Origin: Bacillota bacterium
GTDB taxonomy: Bacteria > Bacillota > Clostridia > Christensenellales > Borkfalkiaceae
Direction of reading: 5' to 3'
DNA: 64,000 bases
Assembly: GCA_003343995.1 (NCBI GenBank)
Contig: QAKE01000045.1
Span: 1-64,000, forward strand
This document shows positions 9,350 to 18,717 of the stretch, piece after piece. The position numbers and the translations under genes are program-made. Numbering within the stretch: position 1 is the first letter of the stretch; each line of letters starts with the position of its first letter. Below the pieces are notes generated by a model, which worked only from the letters and a program-made list of their open reading frames with translations, made no database searches and was not told the origin of the DNA.

Positions 9350-10626
9350 CAGTTTTTCTCCTTTAACGCTTTGAGCGCCCGCGCGCCGATGTCCTTCCGC
9401 TTATAGGCGTTGGCAAACGCGATGCGGTCGCTTAATTTATAGGCGTTTTCCACCGCCGTTTTCAAATCGCCCGCGCGCGCCACCGCGCCGAGCACCCGCC
9501 CGCCCGAAGTGACGAGCTTGCCGCCCTCCCGTTTCGCGCCGGCAACGTAGATTTCCTCGTTCTTTTCCAACGCGGGCAGGGTAATTTCAAAGCCCTTTTC
9601 GTATTTTTGCGGATACCCGTCGGAGGCGAGCACCACGCAGCAGGCGGAATCGCGGGAAAATTTCACTTCCGTTTCGCTCAGCCGTTCGTCGGCGACGGCG
9701 AGCATGATCTCCAGCAAATCGCTTTCCAAAAGGGGCAGAACGACCTGCGTTTCGGGGTCGCCGAAGCGGCAGTTGTATTCGATGACCTTAGGTCCGTCCT
9801 TCGTGAGCATCAGCCCAAAATACAGACAGCCTTTAAAGGTTCTGCCCTCTTTGTTCATCGCCGCGACGGTGGGCAGAAAAATCTTTTCCATGCACTCTGC
9901 GGCGATTTCTTCCGTATAGTAGGGATTGGGGGCAACCGTCCCCATGCCGCCGGTGTTGAGCCCCGTGTCGTTATCCCCCGCGCGTTTGTGGTCCATGGAG
10001 GAAACCATCGGCTTTACGCACTTGCCGTCGGTAAAGGCGAGCACGCTGACCTCCGGTCCCGTCAAAAACTCCTCGACGACGACGTTCGCGCCGCTTTCGC
10101 CGAAAATTTTATCCTTCATGATGGAATCGACGGCGGATACCGCCTCCTCGCGGGTTTCCGCGATGATGACGCCCTTGCCGAGCGCCAGCCCGTCCGCCTT
10201 GACGACGACGGGAAGGGCGGCGTTCTTCACGTATTCGAGCGCCGCCTCCCTGTCGGAAAACGTTTCGTACGCCGCGGTGGGAATGCCGTACTTTTTCATG
10301 AGGTTTTTGGAAAACACCTTGCTGCCCTCGATGATCGCGGCGTTCTTTCTCGGCCCGAAACATTTTACGCCGCGGCTTTCCAGCTCGTCCACCGCGCCAA
10401 GCACCAGCGGATCGTCCGGCGTGACGACGGCGAAATCCACGCCGTTTGCCACCGCGAAATCCGCCGCGGCTTTGATATCCTTGCCGTCGATCGCCACGCA
10501 CTCCGCGTCCGCGGCGATGCCGCCGTTACCGGCGAGCGCCCAGATTTTTTCGACCTTTTTATTCTTTTTGAGGGCTTTGATGACGGCGTGCTCTCTGCCG
10601 CCGTTGCCCACTACGAGTATCTTCAT
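9349..10626 (-). CDS. purD: Phosphoribosylamine--glycine ligase (GAR synthetase)
   Basis: Joins glycine to phosphoribosylamine using ATP (purine step 2). The protein has 425 residues, normal length, starting MKILVVGNGGREHA, the family N-terminal signature. The ATP-grasp region contains GLALGKGVIIA and the conserved NCRFGDPETQ. The stop overlaps the purL start by one base, showing translational coupling. The gene follows the AICAR transformylase gene by 15 bases. Confidence 0.97.
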   Translation of the reverse strand: MKILVVGNGGREHAVIKALKKNKKVEKIWALAGNGGIAADAECVAIDGKDIKAAADFAVANGVDFAVVTPDDPLVLGAVDELESRGVKCFGPRKNAAIIEGSKVFSKNLMKKYGIPTAAYETFSDREAALEYVKNAALPVVVKADGLALGKGVIIAETREEAVSAVDSIMKDKIFGESGANVVVEEFLTGPEVSVLAFTDGKCVKPMVSSMDHKRAGDNDTGLNTGGMGTVAPNPYYTEEIAAECMEKIFLPTVAAMNKEGRTFKGCLYFGLMLTKDGPKVIEYNCRFGDPETQVVLPLLESDLLEIMLAVADERLSETEVKFSRDSACCVVLASDGYPQKYEKGFEITLPALEKNEEIYVAGAKREGGKLVTSGGRVLGAVARAGDLKTAVENAYKLSDRIAFANAYKRKDIGARALKALKEKN

Positions 10627-10641
10627 AACCGCCCCCGATTC

Positions 10642-11826
10642 TCAGTGATGGAATAACCGCATACCGGTAAAGCACATGACCATGCCGTATTTATCCGCCG
10701 TTTCGATCACGACGTCGTCGCGCACCGAACCGCCCGGTTCGGCGACGTACTTCACGCCGCTCCTCTTCGCGCGTTCGATGTTGTCGTCGAAGGGGAAGAA
10801 CGCGTCGCTGCCCAGCGTTACGCCGTCCACCTTCGCGAGGAACGCCTTCTGCTCCTCCTTGGTGAACACCGACGGCTTTTCGGCGAAATATTTCTGCCAG
10901 TTGCCCTCGGCGGTAACGTCCTCGAAATCCTCCGAAAGATAGATGTCGATGATATTGTTCTTTTCCGGCCGCCCCACGCCGTCGGCAAATTTCAGCGCGA
11001 GCACCTTATCGCTTTGGCGCAGATGCCACAAATCCGCCTTCGTGCCGGCAAGCCGCGTGCAGTGAATACGCGACTGCTGCCCCGCGCCCACGCCGATCGC
11101 CTGCCCGTCTTTTGCAAAGCAAACGGAGTTGGACTGCGTGTATTTTAAGGTGATGAGCGAGATGATCATATCGCGCGCCGCGTCGGCGGGCAGATTTTTG
11201 TTTTTCGTAACGATATTTAAAAGCAGTTCCCTGTCGATGCGGAAATTGTTTCTCCCCTGCTCGAAGGTGATGCCGAACACCTGCTTTCTCTCCCGCTCTT
11301 GCGGCACGTAATGCTCGTCGATTTTCACGATATTGTAGCCGCCCTTTCTCTTGCCCTTCAAAATCTCCAACGCCTCGGGCGAATAGCTCGGCGCGATCAC
11401 GCCGTCGGACACCTCGCGCGCGATGATCTTTGCGGTGACGACGTCGCACTCGTCGGAAAGGGCGATGAAATCGCCGAAAGAACTCATTCTGTCCGTACCG
11501 CGCGCGCGGGCGTAAGCGCAGGCGAGGGGGCTGTCGTCCAGCCCTTCGATATCGTCCGCGAAGCACGCCTTTTTCAGCCGCCCGTCGAGCTTCACGCCCA
11601 CCGCCGCGCCGGCGGGGCTGACGTGCTTAAAGGACGTTGCGGCGGGAAGCCCCGTCGCGGCTTTCAGCTCCCTGACCAGCTGCCAAGAGTTGAACGCGTC
11701 CAAAAAGTTGATGTACCCCGGTTTGCCGTTCAAAATTTCGATGGGCAGCTCCCCGCCGTCCTCCATGAATATCTTCGCGGGTTTCTGATTGGGGTTGCAG
11801 CCGTATTTCAATTCAAATTCTTTCAT
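10642..11826 (-). CDS. Stand-alone AICAR transformylase (no IMP cyclohydrolase domain)
   Basis: Transfers the formyl group of 10-formyl-THF to AICAR to give FAICAR (purine step 9). The 394-residue protein begins MKEFELKYGCNPNQKPA and corresponds only to the C-terminal AICARFT half of PurH. It retains TSFKHVSPAGAA (the active-site Lys-His region) and GSDAFFPFDDN. The N-terminal MGS-like IMP cyclohydrolase domain (about 200 residues) is absent, and no frame upstream could encode it because purB occupies that space. The missing activity is supplied by the PurO-type gene at 13274-13990 in the same operon. The start lies 1 base past the purB stop. Confidence 0.93.
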   Translation of the reverse strand: MKEFELKYGCNPNQKPAKIFMEDGGELPIEILNGKPGYINFLDAFNSWQLVRELKAATGLPAATSFKHVSPAGAAVGVKLDGRLKKACFADDIEGLDDSPLACAYARARGTDRMSSFGDFIALSDECDVVTAKIIAREVSDGVIAPSYSPEALEILKGKRKGGYNIVKIDEHYVPQERERKQVFGITFEQGRNNFRIDRELLLNIVTKNKNLPADAARDMIISLITLKYTQSNSVCFAKDGQAIGVGAGQQSRIHCTRLAGTKADLWHLRQSDKVLALKFADGVGRPEKNNIIDIYLSEDFEDVTAEGNWQKYFAEKPSVFTKEEQKAFLAKVDGVTLGSDAFFPFDDNIERAKRSGVKYVAEPGGSVRDDVVIETADKYGMVMCFTGMRLFHH

Positions 11827-11827
11827 A

Positions 11828-13258
11828 TTACACCTTCAATTCGCTTTTGATTTCTTTGCCGTGATATTTTTCCACGATGGGCTTTACCACCGTTTCGTTG
11901 AATTGCTCCACCTGCGAAACGCATCTGCCGATATAGAGTTTCGCGTCGAGCTCCTTTTCGATTTCCTCTTTCGTGATCGGGAAAGCGTTGTCGTTTGCGA
12001 TACGGTCGATCAGATCGTTTGCGCCGCCCTCCAGCTTGACCTTCGCCGCCGCGGCGTGAGAATGTACCCGCAGCCTTTCGTGCAGTTCCTGACGGTTTCC
12101 GCCGTTCTTCACGCACTTCATCATGATGTTTTCCGTCGCCATGAAGGGCAATTTTTCCATCACGCGGCGGGCGACGACTTTATCGTACACCACCAGATTC
12201 GCCGTTACGTTGATATAGATGTTCAAAATGGAATCGATTGCCAAAAACGCCTCCGCCACGGAGATGCGGCGGTTTGCGGAATCGTCCAGCGTGCGCTCGA
12301 ACCACTGCGTGCCCGCGGTAAACGCGGGATTGAGCGAATCGACGATGACGTAGCGCGCCAGCGCGGAAATGCGCTCGCTGCGCATGGGGTTGCGCTTATA
12401 GGGCATCGCGGAAGATCCGATCTGGTTTTTCTCGAAGGGCTCCTCCACCTCCTCGAAGGACTGCAGCAGCCGCAAATCGTTGGAAAATTTATACGCGCTC
12501 TGCGCCACGCCGGACAAAGCCGAAAGGAAAAACGCGTCCACTTTCCGCGAATACGTCTGCCCCGAAACGGGAACGCTGCCGGAAAAGCCCATGGCTTTCG
12601 CGATTTCCTCTTCCAGCGCGAGCACCTTTTCCTCGTCGCCGTCGAACAGCTCCATAAAGCTCGCCTGCGTGCCCGTCGTGCCCTTGGAACCGAGGAGCAG
12701 CAAACAGTCCAAACGGTGTTCCAGCTCCTTTACGTCCATGGCGAGCTCGTACGCCCAGAGCGTGGCGCGCTTGCCCACCGTGGTGAGCTGCGCCGGCTGC
12801 AGGTGGGTATACGCCAGACAGGGCATGTCCTTATACTTCAGGGAAAATTCCGAAAGGTTTTTGAGCACCTGCGCGCACTTTTCCAGCACGAGCTCCGTCG
12901 CCGCGCGCAAAACGATCACGTCGGTGTTGTCCCCCACGTAACAGCTCGTCGCGCCGAGGTGAATGATGCCCGCCGCCTTCGGGCATTGCAGTCCGTAAGC
13001 GTAAACGTGGCTCATCACGTCGTGACGCACGATTTTTTCCCGCGCCTCCGCCTCGGCGAAATTCACGTCGTCTTTATGCGCCTCCAGCTCCGCGATCTGC
13101 TCGTCGGTAATATCCAGCCCCAGCTTTTTTTCCGCCTTTGCGAGGGCGATCCACAGTTTGCGCCACGTTTTGAACTTGAAACTCTCCGAAAAGATTTCCT
13201 GCATTTCCTCCGAGGCGTAGCGCGTGGAAAACGGGCTGATATAATTGGTCTTGTCCAT
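11828..13258 (-). CDS. purB: Adenylosuccinate lyase
   Basis: Acts twice in purine synthesis, cleaving SAICAR to AICAR and adenylosuccinate to AMP with release of fumarate. The protein has 476 residues, normal length. The fumarate-lyase signature GSSAMPYKRNP is present at about residues 275-285, and the catalytic-His region TSCYVGDNTD near residue 105. It lies between the PurO-type cyclohydrolase and the AICAR transformylase, so steps 8, 9 and 10 are encoded side by side. Confidence 0.96.
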   Translation of the reverse strand: MDKTNYISPFSTRYASEEMQEIFSESFKFKTWRKLWIALAKAEKKLGLDITDEQIAELEAHKDDVNFAEAEAREKIVRHDVMSHVYAYGLQCPKAAGIIHLGATSCYVGDNTDVIVLRAATELVLEKCAQVLKNLSEFSLKYKDMPCLAYTHLQPAQLTTVGKRATLWAYELAMDVKELEHRLDCLLLLGSKGTTGTQASFMELFDGDEEKVLALEEEIAKAMGFSGSVPVSGQTYSRKVDAFFLSALSGVAQSAYKFSNDLRLLQSFEEVEEPFEKNQIGSSAMPYKRNPMRSERISALARYVIVDSLNPAFTAGTQWFERTLDDSANRRISVAEAFLAIDSILNIYINVTANLVVYDKVVARRVMEKLPFMATENIMMKCVKNGGNRQELHERLRVHSHAAAAKVKLEGGANDLIDRIANDNAFPITKEEIEKELDAKLYIGRCVSQVEQFNETVVKPIVEKYHGKEIKSELKV

Positions 13259-13273
13259 GGCAATCTCCCGCGA

Positions 13274-13990
13274 TTATTTATTTTTGTTGAACATTCTGCT
13301 TTCCGCCGCGCCCGTTTCGATGTCGATGTAACGCACGTAAAGCGAAATTTTATTTTCTTCGTTTAAGTTTTCCCAGATTTCCGCGGCGAACGCGTCGATG
13401 CAGTCGGGAACGATCACCCGTTCCGGCTCGCCCGTAAAGGTGGGAATGGGGTTGCCGTTGCAGTTGTACGTATGAATGAAGTGCCCCAGCCCCGCAATCG
13501 GCGTATACGAGAAGGTGTAGCGGTTGCAAACGCTCCCCTTTTCGTCGCCGCTTTTCAAAATGCTCTGCTTGTAGGAAAATCCCTTTTCGAAATTCAGCAC
13601 CGCGCTGATTCTCGGCGTGAAGTTGGGCGCGTCCGGCTCAAAGCAGCGCGTTTCCAGCGCCTCCTCGAAGGTCTTGCCCGCGGCGAGATAGTCGCACACG
13701 GTGTCCGTCTGATCGCCGTTGGTGACCACCACGTTTTTGCCGACGGTTCTCACGGGGGAATAGATGATCAGCGAAGGATCTTCCACTTTAGACGCGTCGA
13801 AGGGATAAATCACCACCTCGTCGCCCTTTTCGGTGAACACGCGGTTGCGGCTGTTGGCGCTTCTGCCCATGATGAAATAGGCGAGCGCCGCCTTTTTGCC
13901 GTTTTGCGAAAGCCCCGTAACGATGCCCCGCCCCACGTATTCGTTATCTTTAATCGCGTCCTTTATGTTTTCGGTTTTATAAATGCTCAT
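13274..13990 (-). CDS. purO: PurO-type IMP cyclohydrolase
   Basis: Predicted to close the purine ring, FAICAR to IMP (step 10). The 238-residue protein matches the archaeal PurO family (PF07826): YVGRGIVTG near the N-terminus, GRSANSRNRVF, VTNGDQTDTV (archaeal NGSHTD), and NFTPRISAVLN (archaeal NTPRIAAVLN). It has no similarity to the MGS domain of PurH. ATG at 13990 overlaps the purN stop by 4 bases (ATGA) and has a GAGGAG site. A longer frame open to 14374 lies inside purN and is not used. It supplies the activity missing from the stand-alone AICAR transformylase two genes on. Confidence 0.92.
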   Translation of the reverse strand: MSIYKTENIKDAIKDNEYVGRGIVTGLSQNGKKAALAYFIMGRSANSRNRVFTEKGDEVVIYPFDASKVEDPSLIIYSPVRTVGKNVVVTNGDQTDTVCDYLAAGKTFEEALETRCFEPDAPNFTPRISAVLNFEKGFSYKQSILKSGDEKGSVCNRYTFSYTPIAGLGHFIHTYNCNGNPIPTFTGEPERVIVPDCIDAFAAEIWENLNEENKISLYVRYIDIETGAAESRMFNKNK

Positions 13991-14598
13991 TGTTCGCTCC
14001 TCAGTAAGTTTTCGGCAACCTTTTCCAGCGCCGCCGGCAGAATTTTCCATTCCGCCCGTTCCATCACCCGCCGCTGCAAAATTTCGGGGGTGTCGCCCTC
14101 TTCGATTTCCACGGCTTTTTGCAAGATGATCTTGCCGCCGTCGGGAATTTCGTTTACGAAATGCACCGTCGCGCCCGTCACCTTCACGCCGTAAGACAGC
14201 GCCGCCTCGTGCACTTTCAGCCCGTAAAAGCCCTTTCCGCAAAAGGAAGGGATGAGCGAAGGGTGCACGTTGATGATGCGGTTTTCGTACTTTTTCGTGA
14301 ACGCGCCGCTCAAAATGCACATAAAGCCCGCCAGCACGATGAGCTCTATGCCGTTTGCTTCCAGCAGGGCGCAAAGCTCCTTTTCAAAATCCTCCTGCGC
14401 CTTGCCCTTTTTGACGGCCACCGCCGACGCAATGCCCGCCCTCTTCGCGCGTTCCAACGCGTAAGCCGTTTCCTTGTCGGAAATCACCAGCGAAAGCGAC
14501 GCGCTCTTCAGCGAGCCCGCCGCCGCGGCGTCGATGAGCGCCTGCAAATTCGTGCCGCCGCCGGAAACCAGCACGGCGGTCTTGATTTGCCTCAGCAT
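13987..14598 (-). CDS. purN: Phosphoribosylglycinamide formyltransferase
   Basis: Formylates GAR with 10-formyl-THF (purine step 3). The protein has 203 residues. It shows the family N-terminus [13 protein letters not shown], the active-site segment [18 protein letters not shown] with the catalytic Asn-His pair, and [16 protein letters not shown] with the conserved Asp. It overlaps purM by 7 bases upstream and the cyclohydrolase start by 4 bases downstream, so translation is coupled on both sides. Confidence 0.96.
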   Translation of the reverse strand: MLRQIKTAVLVSGGGTNLQALIDAAAAGSLKSASLSLVISDKETAYALERAKRAGIASAVAVKKGKAQEDFEKELCALLEANGIELIVLAGFMCILSGAFTKKYENRIINVHPSLIPSFCGKGFYGLKVHEAALSYGVKVTGATVHFVNEIPDGGKIILQKAVEIEEGDTPEILQRRVMERAEWKILPAALEKVAENLLRSEQ

Positions 14599-15632
14599 AA
14601 TACCACGCCGTCCTCGCTTTTGACGATTTCGCCGAGTTTGTAAGCGTCCTCCCCCGCGGCGCGCAAAATTTTCAGCGCCTTGTCCGCGTCCTTTGCGGCA
14701 ACGACGACGCTCATGCCCACGCCCATGTTGAAGGTGTTATACATATCGCGCTCGGAAATGCCGCCGGTTTTCTGAATGAGTTTGAAGATCGGCAGAACCC
14801 GAACGTCCTCTTTTTTGATTTTCGCGCCGAAGCCCTTGGGAATGCTTCTCGGAATATTTTCGTAAAATCCGCCGCCGGTGATGTGCGAAACCGCCTTGAC
14901 CGTTACTTCCTCGAAGAGTTTAAGCATGGGTTTTACGTAGATTTTCGTGGGCGTGAGCAGCGTTTCGCCGAGGGAAGCGCCGCCCAGCTCTTCGCGCGGG
15001 GACTTCAGATCGGCGCTCTCGATATCGAACACCTTTCTCACGAGGGAAAACCCGTTGGAGTGCACCCCGCTCGACGGCAGCGCCAAAACGACGTCGCCCT
15101 CCTCGATCTTCGATTTATCCAAAATCTTTTCCTTATCGACCATGCCGACGGAAAAGCCCGCCAGATCGTATTCGTCCACGGGATAAAAGCCCGGCATTTC
15201 CGCCGTTTCGCCGCCGATGAGCGCGCTGCCCGACTGCACGCAGCCCTCCGCCACGCCCTTGACGATTTCCGCCACCCGTTCGGGCACGTTTTTGCCCACC
15301 GCGATATAATCGAGGAAGAACAGCGGTTTCGCGCCGCAGCAGATGACGTCGTTCACGCACATCGCCACGCAGTCGATGCCGACGGTGTCGTGCTTATCCA
15401 TCAGAAAGGCGATCTTCAGTTTCGTGCCAACGCCGTCCGTACCGCTGACGAGCACGGGATTTTTCACGCCGGAAACGTCGAGCGCGAACAGCCCGCCGAA
15501 CCCGCCGATATCGGAAACCACGCCGGAAGTCATCGTCCGCGCGATATGGCTTTTCATCAATTCCACCGCTTTATAACCCGCGGTGATATCCACGCCCGCC
15601 GCCTTGTAGCTTTCGCTGAAACTCTTTTCCAT
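14592..15632 (-). CDS. purM: Phosphoribosylformylglycinamidine cyclo-ligase (AIR synthetase)
   Basis: Makes AIR from FGAM and ATP (purine step 5). The 346-residue protein begins [19 protein letters not shown], the family pattern. It has [12 protein letters not shown] and [11 protein letters not shown], the metal/ATP loops, and [14 protein letters not shown]. It begins 2 bases after the purF stop. Confidence 0.97.
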   Translation of the reverse strand: MEKSFSESYKAAGVDITAGYKAVELMKSHIARTMTSGVVSDIGGFGGLFALDVSGVKNPVLVSGTDGVGTKLKIAFLMDKHDTVGIDCVAMCVNDVICCGAKPLFFLDYIAVGKNVPERVAEIVKGVAEGCVQSGSALIGGETAEMPGFYPVDEYDLAGFSVGMVDKEKILDKSKIEEGDVVLALPSSGVHSNGFSLVRKVFDIESADLKSPREELGGASLGETLLTPTKIYVKPMLKLFEEVTVKAVSHITGGGFYENIPRSIPKGFGAKIKKEDVRVLPIFKLIQKTGGISERDMYNTFNMGVGMSVVVAAKDADKALKILRAAGEDAYKLGEIVKSEDGVVLC

Positions 15633-15634
15633 AT

Positions 15635-17062
15635 TTACTCCTTATCGGTTATTTTGCTTTCGAATTTATCCTTGCGGATCACGGGCGGCACCTCCGTGGG
15701 ATACTTCCCGTCGAAGCACGCCGTGCAGAAGCCCTTGCTGCCGTCCCCCGCGAGATACGGCAGACACTTGGGATTGAGATACCCCAAGGAATCCACGCCG
15801 ATGATGTCGGCGATTTCCTTGACCGTATGCTTGCAGGCGATGAGATTTTCCTTGCTGTCGATATCCGTGCCGTAATAGCAGGGATTCAAAAACGGCGGCG
15901 CGGCGACCATCATGTGCACTTCCGTCGCCCCCGCATCTCGGAGGAGTTTTACGATGGGGCCGCTCGTCGTGCCGCGCACGATGGAATCGTCCACCATGAT
16001 CACCCGCTTGCCCGCGACGGAGGCGGGCACGGCGTTGAGCTTGATACGCACGAGGTTTTCCCGCGATTTCTGCCCCGGCGCGATAAACGTTCTGCCGATA
16101 TATTTGTTCTTGATGAGCCCCACGCCGTAGGGAATGCCCGAACGCTTGGCGTAGCCCAGCGCGGCGTCGATGCCGCTGTCGGGAACGCCGATGACGATGT
16201 CGGCGTCCACCTTGTATTCCTCCGCCAGAAACTCGCCGGCTTTGCGGCGCGCCTCGTGCACGGAGTAGCCGTCCAGCATGGAATCGGGACGGGCGAAGTA
16301 GATATATTCGAAGATACACATCGTCGGCTTCACCGCGCCGCAGTTATCCTTGACGGAAAGCACGCCGCCCTTGGTGAACACCACCATTTCGCCGGGGAGC
16401 ACGTCGCGGATGAATTTCGCGCCCACGCTGTCGAGCGCGCAGGTTTCGGAGGCGATAACGTACGCGCCGTCCGCCCGCTGACCGTAGCAAAGGGGATGGA
16501 AACCGTTGGGATCGCGCACGGCGATCATTTTCTGCGGCGACATGACGATGAGCGAATACGCGCCCTTGATCTTCTTGACGGCGCGGCTCACGGCCTCCTC
16601 GATGGAGCAGGCATTGATGCGCTCCTTCGTGATCATGTAGGAGATGACTTCGGTATCGCTCGTCGTGTGGAAGATCGAGCCCTGTTCCTCCAGCTCCTCG
16701 CGCAATTCGTAGGAATTGATGAGGTTGCCGTTATGCGCAAGCGCCATCGTTCCCTTGATGTGGCGCACCACGATGGGCTGCGCGTTGACCACGCCCTTGC
16801 TGCCCGTCGTGCCGTAACGCACGTGACCCAGCGCCATGTTGCCCTCGCCGAGCGTTTCCATGATGCGCGGCGTGAACACGTCGTTGACCAGCCCTTCGTC
16901 CTTATGCACGCGGAACAGCCCGTCGTCGTTGACGACGATGCCCGCGGACTCCTGCCCGCGGTGCTGCAGAGCGAACAGTCCGTAATACGTCAGGTGCGCT
17001 ACATCCGCTTTTTCGTTGGCAAAAATGCCGAATACGCCGCATTCTTCGTTGATTTTTCTCAT
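15635..17062 (-). CDS. purF: Amidophosphoribosyltransferase
   Basis: Commits PRPP to purine synthesis by making phosphoribosylamine from glutamine. The Ntn glutaminase nucleophile Cys8 sits in NEECGVFGI, so the first seven residues are a propeptide. The PRPP loop is [15 protein letters not shown]-terminal cysteines (NPKCLPYL and GFCTACFDG) match the Bacillus-type enzyme that carries a [4Fe-4S] cluster, an oxygen-sensitive feature consistent with an anaerobe. The open frame reaches a TTG at 17077, but ATG 17062 follows a GGAG site and gives the normal propeptide length (475 residues). Confidence 0.96.
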   Translation of the reverse strand: MRKINEECGVFGIFANEKADVAHLTYYGLFALQHRGQESAGIVVNDDGLFRVHKDEGLVNDVFTPRIMETLGEGNMALGHVRYGTTGSKGVVNAQPIVVRHIKGTMALAHNGNLINSYELREELEEQGSIFHTTSDTEVISYMITKERINACSIEEAVSRAVKKIKGAYSLIVMSPQKMIAVRDPNGFHPLCYGQRADGAYVIASETCALDSVGAKFIRDVLPGEMVVFTKGGVLSVKDNCGAVKPTMCIFEYIYFARPDSMLDGYSVHEARRKAGEFLAEEYKVDADIVIGVPDSGIDAALGYAKRSGIPYGVGLIKNKYIGRTFIAPGQKSRENLVRIKLNAVPASVAGKRVIMVDDSIVRGTTSGPIVKLLRDAGATEVHMMVAAPPFLNPCYYGTDIDSKENLIACKHTVKEIADIIGVDSLGYLNPKCLPYLAGDGSKGFCTACFDGKYPTEVPPVIRKDKFESKITDKE

Positions 17063-17066
17063 AATT

Positions 17067-17777
17067 TTATTCTCCAAGCAAACGCTTTGATATTTCGCGA
17101 TAGGCGTCCTCTACTCCGCCGAGATCGCGGCGGAAACGGTCCTTATCGAGCTTTTCCTTCGTAACGGTATCCCAAAAACGGCAGGTATCGGGAGAAATTT
17201 CATCCGCGAGGACGATTTTTCCGTCCGCCGTTTTACCGAATTCCAGCTTGAAATCGATGAGTTCGATTCCCGCGCCCTTCAGATACGCGGTCAGCACCTC
17301 GTCGATTTTGAGCGAATAGGCGGCGATCAAATCGATTTCCTCCTTCGTCGCCCAACCCATGGCGAGAATATGGTATTCGTTGACCATCGGATCGCCGAGC
17401 GCGTCGTTTTTATAACAGTATTCGATGACGGCGGAACGCAGGCGCGTTCCCTCCTCCACGCCCAGCCGTTTGGCGAGCGAGCCGGCGGCGATATTGCGAA
17501 CGATCACTTCCAGCGGAACGATCTTCACCTTTTTCACCAGCGTTTCCCGCTCGTCGATCTCCTCCGCAAAGTGGGTGGGAATGCCGCTTTTTTCCAAAAG
17601 TTTCATAAAATGATTGGTAACGCGGTTGTTGATCGCGCCTTTTCCCGCGATCGTTCCCTTTTTCGCTCCGTTAAACGCGGTCGCGTCGTCCTTGTAGGAA
17701 ACGATGCAGTATTCGGGATCTTCCGTTGCGTACACCTTTTTCGCCTTTCCTTCGTAAAGCTGCGAAATCTTTTGCAT
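17067..17777 (-). CDS. purC: SAICAR synthetase
   Basis: Couples CAIR to aspartate with ATP (purine step 7). The protein has 236 residues. It begins [13 protein letters not shown], the family N-terminal signature, and contains DYK-like substrate segments: [10 protein letters not shown] and [15 protein letters not shown]. It follows purE by 40 bases and ends 4 bases before the purF start; its last codons contain the purF ribosome site. Confidence 0.97.
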   Translation of the reverse strand: MQKISQLYEGKAKKVYATEDPEYCIVSYKDDATAFNGAKKGTIAGKGAINNRVTNHFMKLLEKSGIPTHFAEEIDERETLVKKVKIVPLEVIVRNIAAGSLAKRLGVEEGTRLRSAVIEYCYKNDALGDPMVNEYHILAMGWATKEEIDLIAAYSLKIDEVLTAYLKGAGIELIDFKLEFGKTADGKIVLADEISPDTCRFWDTVTKEKLDKDRFRRDLGGVEDAYREISKRLLGE

Positions 17778-17817
17778 ATATGCGTATTGCTCCTTTATAA
17801 AAAATTCGTCTTTTCGT

Positions 17818-18312
17818 TCAGCGGTTGAACTTTTCCTCCACCGCGCGGTTCTTTTCCAAAACCTTCTGCGCGGCGGTCTTGCGCGTTTCTTTCAGCGTCT
17901 CGGCGAGCTCCTTATCGGATACGGCGAGGATCTGCACCGCCAAGAGCGCGGCGTTTTCCGCACCGTCGATCGCCACCGTCGCCACGGGAATACCGGAGGG
18001 CATCTGCACGGTGGACAAAAGCGCGTCCAGCCCGTCGAGCGTGGAGGATTTCACGGGGATGCCGATGACCGGCAGCACGGTGTTCGCCGCGATGCTGCCC
18101 GCAAGGTGCGCCGCCTTGCCCGCCGCCGCGATGATCGCGCCGAACCCGTTTTTCTCCGCATTCGCGGCGAATTCCTTCGCCTCCGCGGGGGTTCTGTGCG
18201 CGGAATAAACGTGCATCTCGAAGGGCACGCCGTACTTTTTCAGGGTATCCGCCGCCTTTTCCAACACGGGCAGGTCGCTGTCGCTGCCCATCACGATGCC
18301 TACTTTTTTCAT
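17818..18312 (-). CDS. purE: PurE, N5-CAIR mutase / AIR carboxylase
   Basis: Provides CAIR at purine step 6. The 164-residue protein shows the mononucleotide-binding motif [12 protein letters not shown], the YSAHRTP loop and [15 protein letters not shown]. The loop AGKAAHLAG differs from the AGGAAHLPG of well-studied class I enzymes, and no purK is present in this otherwise complete operon. It may therefore work directly on AIR and CO2, or purK may be elsewhere; this is inference. It is the first gene of the purine operon, with an AAGGAG site before ATG 18312. Confidence 0.94.
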   Translation of the reverse strand: MKKVGIVMGSDSDLPVLEKAADTLKKYGVPFEMHVYSAHRTPAEAKEFAANAEKNGFGAIIAAAGKAAHLAGSIAANTVLPVIGIPVKSSTLDGLDALLSTVQMPSGIPVATVAIDGAENAALLAVQILAVSDKELAETLKETRKTAAQKVLEKNRAVEEKFNR

Positions 18313-18340
18313 GAATTACGCTCCTTTTATCTGCTTTTTT

Positions 18341-18359
18341 TCGCCGGAACGGCGAAATT
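18341..18359 (-). other. Extra hairpin in the purE leader between riboswitch terminator and start codon
   Basis: A stem TTCGCCG / CGGCGAA with a tiny loop lies on the minus-strand transcript, followed by A-rich RNA, so it is not a terminator in this direction. It sits about 25 bases before the purE ribosome site. Its role is unknown; it might insulate the ribosome site or stabilise the 5' end of read-through mRNA. Confidence 0.4.
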
Positions 18360-18375
18360 TTTTACCGTTGAAAAT

Positions 18376-18404
18376 AAAAAAAGGCAGCCCGAAACGGTAC
18401 TGCC
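18376..18404 (-). terminator. Riboswitch-controlled terminator of the purine operon
   Basis: On the minus strand, GGCAG-ta-CCG-ttt-CGG-g-CTGCC (18404-18383) is followed by seven T. The 5' arm overlaps the conserved GGGCA of the aptamer's last stem, the usual expression platform of ZTP riboswitches. Ligand binding would hold GGGCA and release the terminator. Confidence 0.85.
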
Positions 18405-18490
18405 CAGTCGGTCGGCGAACGACGGTTTTTCGCTCCCTCGCGGAATCCCGCCCGCCAGACAAGCACGCTTGCCCGACTTTACCGACAGTC
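18383..18490 (-). promoter_or_regulatory. ZTP (pfl-type) riboswitch
   Basis: The minus-strand leader contains the hallmarks of the pfl motif in order: GTCTGGCGG (consensus gACUGGCG), a short P2 stem GCGG-att-CCGC, GAGGGAGCG (consensus GGGGAGCG), a P3 hairpin GTCG/CGAC, and GACTGGGCA (consensus CGCCUGGGCA). It precedes a terminator sharing GGGCA and a purE...fhs operon, the classic target class. The outer P1 stem does not pair well as I read it, so a covariance-model check is needed. ZTP/AICAR accumulates when 10-formyl-THF runs short. A purine (guanine) aptamer was considered and not found. Confidence 0.75.
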
Positions 18491-18520
18491 ACAAAAAACG
18501 CTATTTTTTCTTACGACATT

Positions 18521-18549
18521 ATTATACAAAAAAACGCCCCGTTCGTCAA
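18521..18549 (-). promoter_or_regulatory. Promoter of the purine operon
   Basis: Minus strand TTGACG (18549-18544) and a perfect TATAAT (18526-18521), spacer exactly 17. Transcription should start about 30 bases before the riboswitch core. Confidence 0.88.
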
Positions 18550-18630
18550 CTAAACATAGCGCCATTTTCAAACTTAGGGCGCACTTTTTCTCCCCCGCGA
18601 TATTTTCTTTGCCGCGGCGCGTATTTTTCG

Positions 18631-18659
18631 TTGACATTTTCCCTTTCGGGTGGTATAAT
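18631..18659 (+). promoter_or_regulatory. Promoter of the fabT-like/fakB operon
   Basis: Perfect TTGACA (18631-18636) and TATAAT (18654-18659) with a 17-base spacer; a TG two bases before the -10 also makes it an extended -10 promoter. The FabT-like operator follows immediately. Confidence 0.9.
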
Positions 18660-18672
18660 AACATTCGTAATT

Positions 18673-18691
18673 TAGTTTGAATATCAAACTA
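18673..18691. promoter_or_regulatory. FabT-like operator palindrome
   Basis: TAGTTTGAATATCAAACTA is a perfect dyad with 8-base arms and a 3-base centre, starting about 7 bases after the expected transcription start. It closely matches the FabT box known from streptococci and lactococci (AGTTTGA-N-TATCAAA type). Its position predicts autorepression of the downstream MarR-family gene. Confidence 0.85.
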
Positions 18692-18717
18692 TTTTTTGCG
18701 GTAATTGGGAGAATTTT

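Noticed and set aside
17063..17077. TTG start for purF at 17077
   Set aside because: It would lengthen the propeptide and overlaps purC; ATG 17062 has the ribosome site at the right distance.
18313..18520. Guanine/adenine-sensing purine riboswitch or PurR box
   Set aside because: The aptamer core loops and the PurBox sequence are not found; the features match the ZTP type instead.
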